The translations under genes were made by a program, and so were the position numbers. Below are positions 48,151 through 59,704 of a DNA stretch of 64,000 bases, piece by piece. This DNA is from Choristoneura fumiferana. Lineage: Eukaryota; Arthropoda; Insecta; Lepidoptera; Tortricidae. Every line of letters begins with the position of its first letter. Position 1 is the stretch's first letter. The DNA lies in the NCBI RefSeq assembly GCF_025370935.1, contig NC_133494.1, positions 6,718,274 through 6,782,273 on the forward strand. The letters run 5' to 3'. The notes under the pieces were generated by a model. The model worked only from the letters and a program-made list of their open reading frames with translations. It was not told the DNA's origin and did not search any database.

Positions 48151-48519
48151 GAACAAATAACATAATCAACTGTAATATGTATTAGCCGTTACTTTAGTAA
48201 TCAATATCGATGTCCGTGAAACAGTTAACTATTTGTTTGACGTTATTTTAGTGACTAGCGCCATCTGTTCAATTGAATCGAAACTATTTCGAGCCTTTCA
48301 TTGCTGGGCGTCGGGCATCTACTTGAACAGTCAATGTCATTGAAGTGTTCGTTTCCAAAGTCATCAATAGATGGCGCTAAACAAAAAAATCAGCATCATC
48401 TTCGTCTTATACTGAGTGGATCTTCTAAGCCAGAAGCATTGTTTTTTTGTCCTGTTATGTTTTTCGTGGCAATGAACGTTTTTTCTTTCTTTCTTTTTTA
48501 TACACGTCCCAGTAATGAG

Positions 48520-48757
48520 TACAGGCCTCCTCGCGGACCCTAGTTCCCGCGTGAATCGCAGATTGGGAATTTCACACGTTCCATTAAGCTGCAGGTGTTC
48601 TCGCGATGTTTTCCTTCACCGTAGAGCTCGTAGTAAATTTTAAATGTAATTTCGCATTCATATAAACTCTGAAAAACTCAGAAGCGTGAGCCCGGATTTG
48701 AAACTGCGATCTTGCTTGAGAGGTCATAAGTCAAACTACTGATCTACGGTAGCTAAT
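48520..48757 (-). mobile_element. tRNA-derived SINE, minus strand
   Basis: Reverse of the 10.13 kb family: body (GTTCCCGCGTGAATCGCAGATTGGGAA, TCGCGATGTTTTCCTTCACCG, GTAAATTTTAAATG), then GAAAAACTCAGAAGCG and a head with GATTTGAAACTGCGATCTTG...GAGAGGTCATAAGTCAAAC. Not interrupted. Confidence 0.75.
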
Positions 48758-49580
48758 TAAAAATATGTTACTGCATTTAATAAAGAATATTTTTTATCTC
48801 TGGTAGTGCAAATAAATGTATATTTAACATAGTATGTACGTACATCTAGATACTTTCATACTGATTTTCAATCTGCCGTGCATTTAGCGCACAAATTGTC
48901 AATTTCGCTCCGCCAACCAGACACGAAAGATTTGCATGCAGAAGCGCCACTTCAAAGGTAACCGTTGATAACTGCTTTTCTTTCAATCGAAAAGCTTTTC
49001 AACCGATATTCAATCTTCTTCAAGGTGATATTAAACCTAGAATGCCTTGAAATTTTACTGTGTCGATTTATACTGAAATGTGGTCAGTGTTATGCGATAT
49101 TGAGTACTGTTTTCTTGGAGTAGAGCATAAATTGTGCTGTTTTGCATAGTTCCTGCTGAAAAGGAGTCGCAAATTCGTTTATCTCGAAAGCCGGGCTATG
49201 GTGGGGTGGTTTAATATAATTTTGTACCGGCGGTGAATGAGTTTTGGTAGCTGCCAGCTATCTTTTGTTTCCGAGTTGGATGGAAATATAAGCCTTGCAA
49301 AAATTTAACTGTATATCTACCTACATTATACATTTGTATAAATTTAATTGTCCTCGTAAAAGAACAAATTGACTGGTTGTTCCGCTTATTATTATTATTA
49401 TTTATTTATTTATTTTAAATTAAAAATTAAACTTGAAACTAAAGCAAACTGGTAATACCGTAGTTCCTGAGACCTGACGAATGTATTGACGCTGTTTTTT
49501 TTTTAAATCAATTGTCTCTTGTGGCTGTTATAAGTCAACTTATAACTTAACAAAAAGTACCTACACTGGTATAGATACCG
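48758..49580. other. Intergenic, unassigned
   Basis: AT-rich, without gene or recognised family. Confidence 0.3.
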
Positions 49581-50079
49581 GTTACCGGCAGCCAGGCTTT
49601 TTTAAGGGAGGTTAAAGTAACGTATTTCTGTAACTTAACCATGACATCAATTTAATTAATAAACTAAAAATCTGACTTAAAAAATAGACAAAATTATAAT
49701 TGCCAGCAATGTAAAGCAAAGTAAATTGACAAGTAACTGTAAATGACAGCCGACAGATACTTTTATTATTAATTTGTCAATTTACTCAAAGTACCTATCT
49801 GTCGGCTGTCAATTTACTTTGCTTTAGAAATAGAAATATTTGTTCGCTCTTCGCACGTATATAAAACATAATAAAAACACATTAAAAAAAAACAATATGC
49901 GAAATCGCGAAGCGGTCCCAGCTCAGCATAGTGTTGGCCGTGTAGTGTTGGCTTTACATTGCTGGCAATAATAATTTTGTTAGAAAGTTAACAAAGTCTG
50001 AATTTAAATTAATGTCATGGTTAAGTTACAAAAATAAATTACTTTAACCACCCTTAAAAAAAGCATGGCTGCCGGTAAC
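49581..50079. mobile_element. 499-bp foldback transposon with nested cruciform
   Basis: Outer inverted repeats (49581-49717 and 49951-50079) begin GTTACCGGCAGCCA and pair for about 130 bp. Inside is a second inverted pair: AAAGCAAAGTAAATT (49713-49727) plus GACAGCCGACAGATA (49745-49759) against TATCTGTCGGCTGTC followed at once by AATTTACTTTGCTTT (to 49825). No coding frame. No clear target duplication. Confidence 0.75.
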
Positions 50080-51681
50080 ACACTGTATAATTATTATTTC
50101 TTTACTCTTCAAAGGAACTCCAGAGGATAAACATTAATGAAGTAAAAGCTGATCAAGTTGTAATTAGACTACTAATACCTACACACACGCGGCGGTCGTT
50201 AAACTATTAATTAATTATAAATAATTACATCAACAATTACCGTATTTGGGTTACCCGCTAAATCGCATGATGAGACAATAATTAGTTGCTTAGTAATTTC
50301 AGCTATCAACATTTCATTTAGTTGCCTTGGAGGTAGAACTGGGTTCATAAATCACTTATAGTAATTTGATAGGTGCAGTGATTGGTAAATACCTAATGCC
50401 ATTATTTGTAATCAAGTTTAGACACCACAATGTTTTCTATCCGATTTCATAATCAGAATCATTTTACGCGTTGACTTATAAAATTTGAACATACATACTT
50501 CGACAGACAGATCAGTTCACTGATAGAAATGATAAATTTAAAAAAAGATGCTCTCATCTTTTCGTAGCAATCTCTCAGAGTCGTTAAACTCCTGATACGG
50601 TAAATTGAAGATTGGTTGTGAAACTTCATGACAATTATCTTGGGGTAATACTTAGTGTGGTGGCCCTTCCCTTAAAAAAAAATAAAAGCATATACCATGC
50701 TAAAACTACCATGGTAAATGGTAAACTTCAAATGTGACGTCAGATGTCAGGGAATAAAAATATCGTAAGTAAACCTGCTTATACCTACAAATTAATAGTG
50801 TTTGAATTTCCCGATCCGCAATGGGCCGTGGGAACAACAATCCAAACCATGTGCCCATGTGCCCATGTGCAGTGGGACGTGTGGTGTATAGGCAAGGTCT
50901 GATGATGACATGGTTACGGTCAATACTGCACAAAATCTCACGGTAAATATTAATCTCGATGCTACTGAGAATTGGAGCCCTGGGCGTGACGTCACAGCGG
51001 GTGAGACGGCGATACAGATAAGGATAACACTAATTTGTAGTTCGCACATCTGCTGTTGGCTTGGATTCTAGGAATAATCGCATTGATTGAGTACAAAAAA
51101 CTTTATTTTTTTATTTTACAACGGACCCGTGTTTGACCTAAGCCTCGCCTGATTATCTATGTGAAGGTCGAAGATTATTTAAAAAGGGAATTTGTCACGG
51201 CAAACATAACTTGGTTTTTCATAGATTTTTTTTAAATACAAACTTATTTATTGCCTACTTTTTACTCTTTTATGTGAAGCACTGATTTCGATTTCGATCC
51301 CGAAGGTCGATTATCAGATTTGTACCCATGTTAATAATTAACCGCCTCTGCATTGCATTGCATTTTCGCGATATCGACAAAAAACTATATAGATGTTGTC
51401 TGAAAATGATGAAGATAAAATACCGGACCCTATAGGCACAACTACTTCCGTCCCTCTGACACTTATACTATTTAAGACGAGAGTGAGAGGGACGGTACAA
51501 TACAAACTTCGAATCTTCGAAATTCTGGTTGCGCCGTGGTGAGCACGTTGATCGCCCTTTATAGTGCACGCTATAGGAAGTAATTTGATAAATTGCATTT
51601 CTTTTGTAGGCGGTCCAAACACAATTCGAATTAAAATGTCGAAGACATCAATTTTAGTTACATCTATTCATTAACTACCTG
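50080..51681. other. Intergenic; fragment of the GTGAGAGGGACGGTAC repeat
   Basis: Bases 51467-51525 (CGAGAGTGAGAGGGACGGTA, AACTTCGAATCTTCGAAATT) match one arm of the palindrome at 56.57 kb. A GC-leaning stretch at 50820-51060 is unassigned. No gene. Confidence 0.4.
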
Positions 51682-51770
51682 TTGCCCGCGACTCCGTCCG
51701 ATAAAATTAAAGATAGGTTTTAAAGCGAGTCGCAGCCTTTTGTGCCACCCATTTAACCCATAGGTATATG
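51682..51770 (-). repeat. ACTAATATTATAAATG-type repeat, terminal fragment
   Basis: TTGCCCGCGACTCCGTCCG is the characteristic end of the family in reverse; the rest is too decayed to follow. Confidence 0.45.
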
Positions 51771-52472
51771 CCCAGAACTATTTTTGGTCTCCGATTTCTT
51801 CTTTAGCACAGACGTCATACCTGTATAAGCAATTTCTTTTGCAAAATCGCGCGTTAGCTGATACATAGGTATAAAAAATAGTTAACGACATAAAATATGG
51901 GGCATATATGGATTAACTCGTTCCCTCCTTCAGTTTGCTTTTAAAATCAATTATTGACAGCGATTTTCTCGTTCTTTCATTTTAAATTTAAATTTCGACC
52001 TTTACTCTTTGCTTTTATGTTTTTGTTGACCTTAATCCTCCTACTTGCAGCCAGTATTGTACTTCAATAACGGCCCCTGGCAATAAGGAAGATACTTTAA
52101 TGGCACATCTCTGATCCAGTTCATGTTTCGCTTAAATAAATATTTGATATCAAAGTTAGGTAATTCGGTTTTATCTGCTCAAGTAGTCGATGTCGAAATT
52201 TGAATCGACGGAGTAAGTAAACATTCCCTATCACTTTCCCACAGTACGAGCTACTTCAGGCCAGTGATACTAATGCAACATTATGGTGTAAGTATAACTT
52301 TTTCTGAAATCAAAATCAAAGGTATCAACTTCAAATGTAAATTAAATTAAAATAAAAGAAGACTATTCCAAATTGGTTCATGATCGATGGGGTTGTGAGG
52401 TAACAAATATCATTAAAAAAACTACAACAGAAATCCTTTCATTTTTTATGTGTTAAAAATATATATTTTACA
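51771..52472. other. Intergenic; short AACCGACTTC-family tail
   Basis: AAATTGGTTCATGATCGATGGGGTTGTGAGGTAACAAA (52371-52408) resembles the 35580-35620 part of the AACCGACTTC family. The rest is unassigned. Confidence 0.35.
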
Positions 52473-52742
52473 ATTACTTTGCTCACCCGCGACCATACGA
52501 TTCACCAGTTAGGCTTAAGACTCATCAGTTAGATTTAGCATCTGGTAGCATGGTATGCGGTTGTGTTGCTCTGAAGATCAGCTCTGGTTGAGTTCGAAAC
52601 GCGTCAGTGTAGTGTGGTGGTAGTGATAGATGGTTTTGAGTGATTTATGTGTGTTCTTACAGTGTGGGGATGGAAGAACTGCATGAACAAGCATATTTTG
52701 CATAAGCGTAATTATCATAAGGTCGCGGGTGAGCAAAGTAAT
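52473..52742 (+). mobile_element. TTGCTCACCCGCGACC inverted-repeat element with ribozyme-like core
   Basis: Perfect 22-bp inverted ends (ATTACTTTGCTCACCCGCGA..., 52473-52494 and 52721-52742) bound 270 bp. The interior carries GCTCTGAAGATCAGCTC...GTTCGAAACGCGTCAG (52569-52607), which looks like a hammerhead ribozyme core. No coding capacity. A collapsed relative is at 28838. Penelope-like retroelements are known to carry such motifs, but the family assignment is inference. Confidence 0.55.
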
Positions 52743-53464
52743 TTAAAGTTCATTAAAAAAAAGTGCCTCTTGTGTCAGGATTTACAATGGCGGTCTTACA
52801 ATTTACACTTGAACTTTCTCTCCACTACTGCTGCTGCTAAGTTTTACCTACCACCTGCAAATGCGCGTAATCATACAGACGTGCACCTACTTCAATATAA
52901 TCCGTGGTTATGAAATTATTGCACAATAATATTATTTGCATCTCTTACATTTTTTGATCGCTCTTCTAACACATGATGGGATATGACAATAAATATCTAT
53001 TGTCCAACGACGAGTTTGCAGCACACTATTATGAGAGTATCAATCAGAACCAAGAACAAGGTTCAAATTTTGGATACACGAAATATTAGTACAATGAAGT
53101 GATAAAATTATCACCGATAGGTAAATAAAGGTCTACAATCTTTCCTTCCAGTAGGACGAACAGGCGCCAGTAGTTTTTCACACGATAAAATTGCAAATAG
53201 ACATGCCTGCAAAATAATCTTCTTCAAATAGATTAAAAAGCCGTGTGATTTTTTTTCTTCACATTTTATTTAGTTAACTACCAAACAAGTACCAAGGTGC
53301 TATATGACGGGAACATATTCTCACAAATTATTATTAATTATCAGTATTGCTTGGGGTTTCTTTACCTACGGGACCGATACATATAAGAACGAGGGTCACC
53401 GACATAAACAAGTGAATTTACCCTTTATTCGTTGAAATGGCAATGCGCAGGTCATATCTTATAG
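52743..53464. other. Intergenic, unassigned
   Basis: AT-rich, nothing recognised. Confidence 0.3.
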
Positions 53465-53691
53465 CATGGTGAAAAGATTAGGCCATTGGAGCCGAAAAGT
53501 TCTTGAATAGAGACCATGAATTTGGCAAGCGTAGCGTAAGACGTCCGTCAAGGAGATGGGCGGATGACCTGGTTAAAGCTGCAGGTTCACGGTGGATGCA
53601 GGCAGCTTCCAACCGAAGCAATTGGAGTTCAGTGGGGGAGTTCTATGTTCAACAGTGGCCGTCCCGCAGCTGAAATGATGATGATGGTGAT
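53465..53691 (+). mobile_element. RTE-type LINE 3' fragment with in-frame stop
   Basis: Degenerate coding for KVLE-stop-RP, SRRWADDLVKAAGSRWMQAA and NWSSVGEFYVQQW, then CCGCAGCTGAAATGATGATGATGG. The stop and several substitutions mark it as older than the 34.6 kb copy. Confidence 0.7.
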
Positions 53692-55135
53692 TCTCACAAA
53701 GTCCTTGTGATGGGAATAGGTTTTAGCCATTTTTGCACTTTTTGTCTACAACGTTGGCGCAGCTATGTACATGCAAGTGACCGAGATAGAGAAAATTAAG
53801 AGGCTGTTAAGTGAGGACAGACTGTAGTAAATGTATACCTACATTGCAGCAATGTACCAAGCAAATTCTGGTATTGCATATTATCCCACAGTCTGTACCT
53901 ACCGTTTGTATGTAAATGTATGGCAGTTGACGGATTTTGGTTGAACACAACTCAAAAGTGTTTTTCGGTTATACCTATTACAATTCGATTAGAGAAGCAC
54001 TTTAGCACCGCAAATTATAGTTACTTCATTGAATCAGAAAAACGTGAAATAACACGCACCTTTAGCACATTTTTAGGGTTCCGGAGCCAAAATGGCAAAA
54101 TGCTCTTGGCCGGTTTTTATATCATATTTGAGAGGTATTTAAGACTTCCCATTCTACTTTAAGTAAATTATCGTATGATGATTCTGTCTCTATTTATCTG
54201 AATGGATTAAACAGAGTCGGCATTACAATAATTTGACACACAAAATATCAGTAACTTATCAGAGAGCGAGAAAATATTGACGTTGCAACATCATCACCAT
54301 TATTTTACTCACTGCTGCATGTGGCATAAGTTTTTTGACTTTGTTTTCTGTCAAATGCAGGTCATTTTAATGAGTCTATTTTACCCAGTATCTATCTTAT
54401 CTTTTTTAGGTAGGTAATCGACAGCAAAATAAGTTAGAAATAACAAATATGACATCATGAAATCAGGCGACAAAATCTGACACATATTCTTACATGTGAT
54501 ACATTCAATACTTAGTAGACTTTAAGGAAAATTGTAGCTCAAATGCGAAAAAATATTTATTTAAAGGGTTCAGTAGATAAATGTTGAAAAGCCATACATA
54601 GTACGTTTGGTGGTTTAATTTAATTAGTTTAAATAAACTTACTGAACTGTAAAGTTCCATTCATCGCTTAAATAATGATAGTCCATGACATGTCAAAATC
54701 AATTTTCCATTAAATAAATAACGAGGTACCTAATGGGTACCTCTTTATTGTTTGCTTGTTTGACATTTAATAAATTTATCGTGGACAACTATTAATAGTT
54801 GCATTATGTACCTAATATGAGTTAAAATTCATAGATATTTCTTTTATTTCTAGTTGCTATATTTATACATTCAAAGACCTTTATTTAACCCGGTGATTTC
54901 AAATTCTTATCGATAAAGCAAAGAAATGTAATAGTTTCTTTTATATAACAAAATGGAACCCTAAACCATTTCGTCACCAATAGAAGTCGGCAAGTCTGCG
55001 ATAAAAGGCAATCGAACACCGACAAAAACAATTACTGATTGTTGTTATCAATGAATCACTACAGGTAGGTAGTGCATTAGGTCATAGTAAAATCTGAAAC
55101 GTGACGAGCCTCACAGTGTCTAATATAAAAAATTT
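53692..55135. other. Intergenic; mini GGTTCCG-family derivative at 54.07 kb
   Basis: Bases 54072-54118 join the right end (TTAGGGTTCCGGAGCCAAAATGG) directly to the left end (TGCTCTTGGCCGGTTTT) of the GGTTCCG family, in reverse: an internal-deletion copy of under 50 bp. The rest is unassigned. Confidence 0.45.
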
Positions 55136-55755
55136 AAAACCGGCCAAGAGCGTGTTGGACACACCCAAAATAGGTTCCCGTAGCCATTACGAAAAAATGA
55201 AATCATATTTTTCTAAGGATCTTCCAAGTTTAGGATATTTTATACCTTAGGCTAAATAACTCTTAAACTAGGTACTAATAATTCTCAAGCAAACAAGCCG
55301 TTATAGTTTTCCTTGAAATTTTGATATACTTACTACCATCCTGAATTTTTTCAAATTTTTCTACCCACCGGTTTAGATTTTAGAGGGGGAGACGCTTAAT
55401 TTTCATGAAAATTTGCACTTTGAAGTTGAATATTTCGTAAACAAATCACTGAATTGAGAAATTATCTTAGCAACCCCGTAATGGTTTTAAAATACCTATC
55501 CAACGAAACCCACACTATAGGGTTGGATGATAAAAAAAAACACCCCCACTTTACGTCTATGGGAGGTCCCTTAAAAAGTTTTTTTTATTTTTTTATTCTA
55601 CCATTTTGTCTGTATAGTTTACATAATATATTCGTGCAAAATTACAGCTTTCTAGCATTGATAGTCCCTGAGCAAAGCCGCGGACGGACCGACTGACAGA
55701 CATTACGAAACTATCAGGGTTCCATTTTTGCCATTTTGGCTACGGAACCCTAAAA
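55136..55755 (+). repeat. GGTTCCG-family repeat, full-length copy
   Basis: Opens AAAACCGGCCAAGAGCGTG and closes GGCTACGGAACCCTAAAAA, about 620 bp. A subterminal inverted pair (TAGGTTCCCGTAGCCA at 55172, TGGCTACGGAACCCTA at 55737) joins its ends. It contains an 80-codon open frame without a recognised product. Degenerate relatives lie at 29.1 and 57.5 kb, deletion forms at 34.15 and 54.07 kb. Confidence 0.65.
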
Positions 55756-57504
55756 AGGGCATCCTTTCAAAAATAACACATAAATAATGCTTAGAAATGC
55801 AGACTCTAGAAAGAGCCTCTCCTTAAATACCATACTAAACCTAACGAATGACGTGACTGGATAATATCTAAAAGATATTAGTTTCCTAAAATGCTAATCA
55901 GCGGGTTGATCTCTTTCATTCGCGTGTTTATCAGAAAGCAATTGAACACGCGTTGCGTTATTACTTACTAAGTTTTCCTTCATGTTATAAAAAACATCAC
56001 ATCATCCATTCGATATCAGCATATTTCAAGAATTTGATTAATTACGTATGTGAACATTATGTGATAAATACTTTTCTCGAAAACTTCAATTAATAAAACA
56101 ATTCGATTTTGCTGCGTACCACTATCAGAAATTGCGAATGATTATGACTCCCTGATGACGATTGCACTGAACTGATTAATGTATTAATTGACCTACTTTA
56201 ACTTCTTCGTCATTTACATCTGACGTCGTAGTAATGATAACTCCAATTCAATAGAATCTGACAATCCTGTAGACACTTCCAGCCTACTATATAAACACCG
56301 GCTGCTAAGGCTTTGTGATGTGACTATTATTCTTTTTTGATTCCTTTAGATCATAATTGCAACAACAGGGACATATATAATCAAGTGTGCCCACGATAGG
56401 GTGTCTTAAATATGTAGAAAATTGACAGATTCTATTGAATTGTACTTTAGGTCCCTTAACATTTAGGTTCTTTCTTCTAAGTCTCTTCAAAGGAAAAATA
56501 ATGTCATGGTTTCCATTGCATTCCACACCATTTAGGTTACCTACGTCTTTGCAATCTTTCTCGTCTGCGGAGCTACTACGTAATTCGAAAATCGAAGTTT
56601 GTGTCGTTCCGTCACTTTTTTAATACGAGAGTGAGAGGGACGGTACGATACGAACTTCGATTTTCGAATTTCGGAGTAGGCCCCCTAATCTTCTCTTGCT
56701 CATTCATGCTGTAGGCAGAGGTATCTTAATAGTGAATGTCCATCGGGTTGATAATCGATTGCGTAGTCTCCAGCTCTCTATTAAATCTTTAATTTATACG
56801 AATATTTTAAGGATCTGTTGAATGTTTAATTTTTAATACAAGCTTCTTTGCTGACTGTATCTTTTGTTAGCTGTGCTTTCATTGACATCCATTTCACGTA
56901 ATATATGTCTACCAACTTACAAGTCAATCCGAGCACTGAGAGTGAGTCAAAATGGATTTGTAAGATTTGAACAACAAACAAGGAAACTTAGATAAAAGCT
57001 TGTAAAAATAGAGGGCTAAGTGCCTTCATTTGTGTCATTTTTTCTGTACCTTATTTCTGTATTAATAAAATATTATTAAATGATTACTATAATATTATTA
57101 GAGTCTGCTACTTGTGCCACAAAATTAACAGTAACAATCGTCTCCCTAAAAACTTTAAATATTACCTAATACTGAATTTCATGAGATCAGGAAAGAATCT
57201 TTCATACGTGCCGGCCACTTGACTGATAATAATGTTTCTGATAGTACGGTTCCCATGGGTTGAGGCGGTAGCAGTGAACCGCTTAATACCTATCTGGAGT
57301 TACGATAAGGAATTGACGTCTTTTGAGAAGGTACTTATGCTAAAAATACTTTTGGATGGAAAGGCGTGATCAGTGGAATTTGCACTTCAAAGGAAATGTA
57401 ATGTTTTTAAGACGGGAATTTCAAGTGGTTTCAAAGCATATCTGCATATCCAAGTGTTCTTCGATACTTGAATTTGAGGCGAATATTTTAAAATTATTTA
57501 TTAA
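55756..57504. other. Intergenic, unassigned apart from the 56.57 kb palindrome
   Basis: AT-rich, without gene. The palindrome is listed separately. Confidence 0.3.
56568..56688. repeat. Palindromic MITE-like repeat
   Basis: Arms 56580-56613 and 56640-56673 (TAATTCGAAAATCGAAGTTT / AACTTCGATTTTCGAATTTC) pair with few mismatches around 26 bases; weaker pairing extends outward. A one-armed relative is at 51467. Probably a palindromic MITE. Confidence 0.6.
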
Positions 57505-57926
57505 AAAGTCGGCCACTAGCATTTTATAGTTCCGTAGTTTTTATTATGCGAAACATATTCAGTATTGAGTTTTGATCGACCGTTACTCGCTAACTTGTGT
57601 TCGTTGTGTCTTGTGGCAGTCTTCCTTTTTAATTCGCTATTGTAATACACTACCCCTGACCCAACACTGAGTCCAAAAATGGTCTAAAAGACTTACCACG
57701 TTTTGGGGACGTAGGTACTCTAAAAAAAATTACTTCTTTAAACTTTTAATTGACTGCTTTGTCGGCATGGTTACAATATTATATACCTACCTTCTTACTC
57801 GTTATTAAAAATTAAAGCTTTCTAGCAGTAAATATTCTGTAAGCTAAGCCACGGCGGAGGGGCAAGTAGATAATATATGTCGAAACTATAAGGGTCCTTA
57901 TAGTATAGGACTACGGATCCTTAAAA
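57505..57926 (+). repeat. GGTTCCG-family repeat, degenerate internal-deleted copy
   Basis: AAAAAGTCGGCCACTAGC, TAGTTCCGTAG, then CTTTCTAGCAGTAAATATTC, AAGCCACGGCGGAGGGGC and GACTACGGATCCTTAAAAC follow the full-length copy with many changes and about 200 bp missing. Confidence 0.55.
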
Positions 57927-58968
57927 CAAACAGAACCAAAGATGACGTTTTGAATGACAGATTCAAGAGTACCGCAGAGTAGTCGCGTGGCACATACCCG
58001 TTATTACCTTTTGCTGTCCGAAACAACCATTTTAACAGTTTACAAAAAGACAAAACACAATTTGGAGACAATAGCATTGTGACTAGTTTTTCTGCCGTTA
58101 TGTTAGAGATCGGTAGGACGGTTCTGAAGAAGCTATGGCAAGCTGTTGTTTTTAGAGTACCAATGGCAAAGTAAGAGCAGTAAGTCCCTCACTGTCAAAA
58201 TCACTTGGAGAACTCAATAGAGGTATGGTACTATTTTTTGTTATGTATATACTTGTATTGGAAAGTGGATACTTTACGCCGTCTTTGGCTTTGAAATAAT
58301 AAATTTGCTTTTAATACATTTTGTGTGTAACTAAATTTAAGAGATGAGTGGTCAAAAGAAAAATGATCTTTTTGTTTACCAAAGTTTTCCAAAACAAAAA
58401 CTCGAAGTTGTTTTTAATTTTCGTTTTGGAAAACTTTGACAAGTGACGTTAAAATTGTTCTGAGACCGTCTTTCGGCCATGGCACACAGCCTCCACGCGC
58501 CAAAGCCATAAAACAATTAACTACAAATAATAAATAATAGGAATTCTCTACGGATCATAATACCGGGACAATATTTTCGGAAGGTCGCAACAGTAATGGG
58601 CGTTGTCAATAAGTATTTTTGGAAACGGTTTTTATGATGACGTATTTTTTCTTCCTAAATCCTTTATGTACGTTAATGCTCAGTTTGTAACATGATTCTG
58701 CAAAGTCATCATCATCATCATAATAATTTTTCATACCTCTCATTCAGAAAAGTAAGTATTACTCCCTAGTGATACATAATTCACAAGTTTCAGTGTTGCA
58801 AAATCTTTTCCATACAAACCTTTACCAATTTTTGATTCATGATTTTTGTTTCAATATGACACTCTTAACTTGAGAATAAAAAACTACAGAAGAAAGCATT
58901 TTTCATGATTTAGATTGATTAAGATACATAAAAAAATAACAATTTTGTACGTCTAAAACGCTAAATCT
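57927..58968. other. Intergenic, with one short hairpin
   Basis: Bases 58380-58439 form a hairpin (CAAAGTTTTCCAAAAC / GTTTTGGAAAACTTTG). Nothing else was recognised. Confidence 0.35.
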
Positions 58969-59534
58969 ATGTCGGCGGCCGATCGTAAAATCCGCCAGAT
59001 CACAAAATTCCTAGGCATATCGTGAAATGGCGCTATTTCATGATATGCCAGGCATGTCACGGTGTGCCTGAGAAACAATAGGTACGGCAGATCGATTAGA
59101 GCAACGCATTCGTCGGAATTCCTAGCTCTATACCGGGCACATTGTGATATGCCGAAAAAAAGAAAAAATTAGGTACGACGAGCGAAGCGAGGAGTGATTA
59201 GTATGAATTGTGACCACAACGCACGAGCCGAGCGAGCGAAGCGAGCGTGCCTCGGCAGCGTCCGGCGAAGTGCCAGAACCGATATGACGGTGTTTCATGG
59301 TATGCCTTGGAATTTCATGATCCGCCTAAACTGGCCAAAACATGAAATGGCGGTGTTTCGTGATATTATGTTTGGGAATTTCTTGATCTGCCTAAACGTC
59401 ACTAGGCAAATCTTTAAACGGTGACTTTTGAACGATTTGGCGGATGTCCTTTAGCCAATTCATAAAATGGCGCCATTTCACGATATGCGTAGGAATTTCG
59501 TGATCTGTCATATTTTACGATCGGCCGCCGACAT
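58969..59534. mobile_element. 566-bp hairpin-rich inverted-repeat element
   Basis: Ends ATGTCGGCGGCCGATCGTAA and its exact inverse bound the unit; the outer 80-90 bp pair imperfectly. The interior is packed with short palindromes around TTTCATGATATGCC / GGCATATCGTGAAAT and ATGGCGCCAT. A CpG-rich core carries GCGAGCGAAGCGAGCG (about 59220-59250). A 76-codon frame crosses it but reads as repeat-derived. Class unknown. Confidence 0.7.
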
Positions 59535-59605
59535 ACATACATATTGTATTGACAATGTTAAACAAAAGTTATCAAATGGAAACGGTAGATCGGTACACGG
59601 AGGCA

Positions 59606-59704
59606 GCCTAGGACGTCCACCAACGAGACGGACGGAACACTATGGATGTAGGCTGCTTCTAACTGAAGCTACTGGAGTTCTATGGGAGATGATGATATTG
59701 ATGA
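59606..59704 (+). mobile_element. RTE-type LINE 3' fragment, decayed
   Basis: GGCAGCCTAGGACGTCCACCAACGAGACGG, ATGTAGGCTGCTTCTAACTG and a GATGATGATATTGATG tail. It lies 71 bp from the 58969-59534 element. Short and old. Confidence 0.55.
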
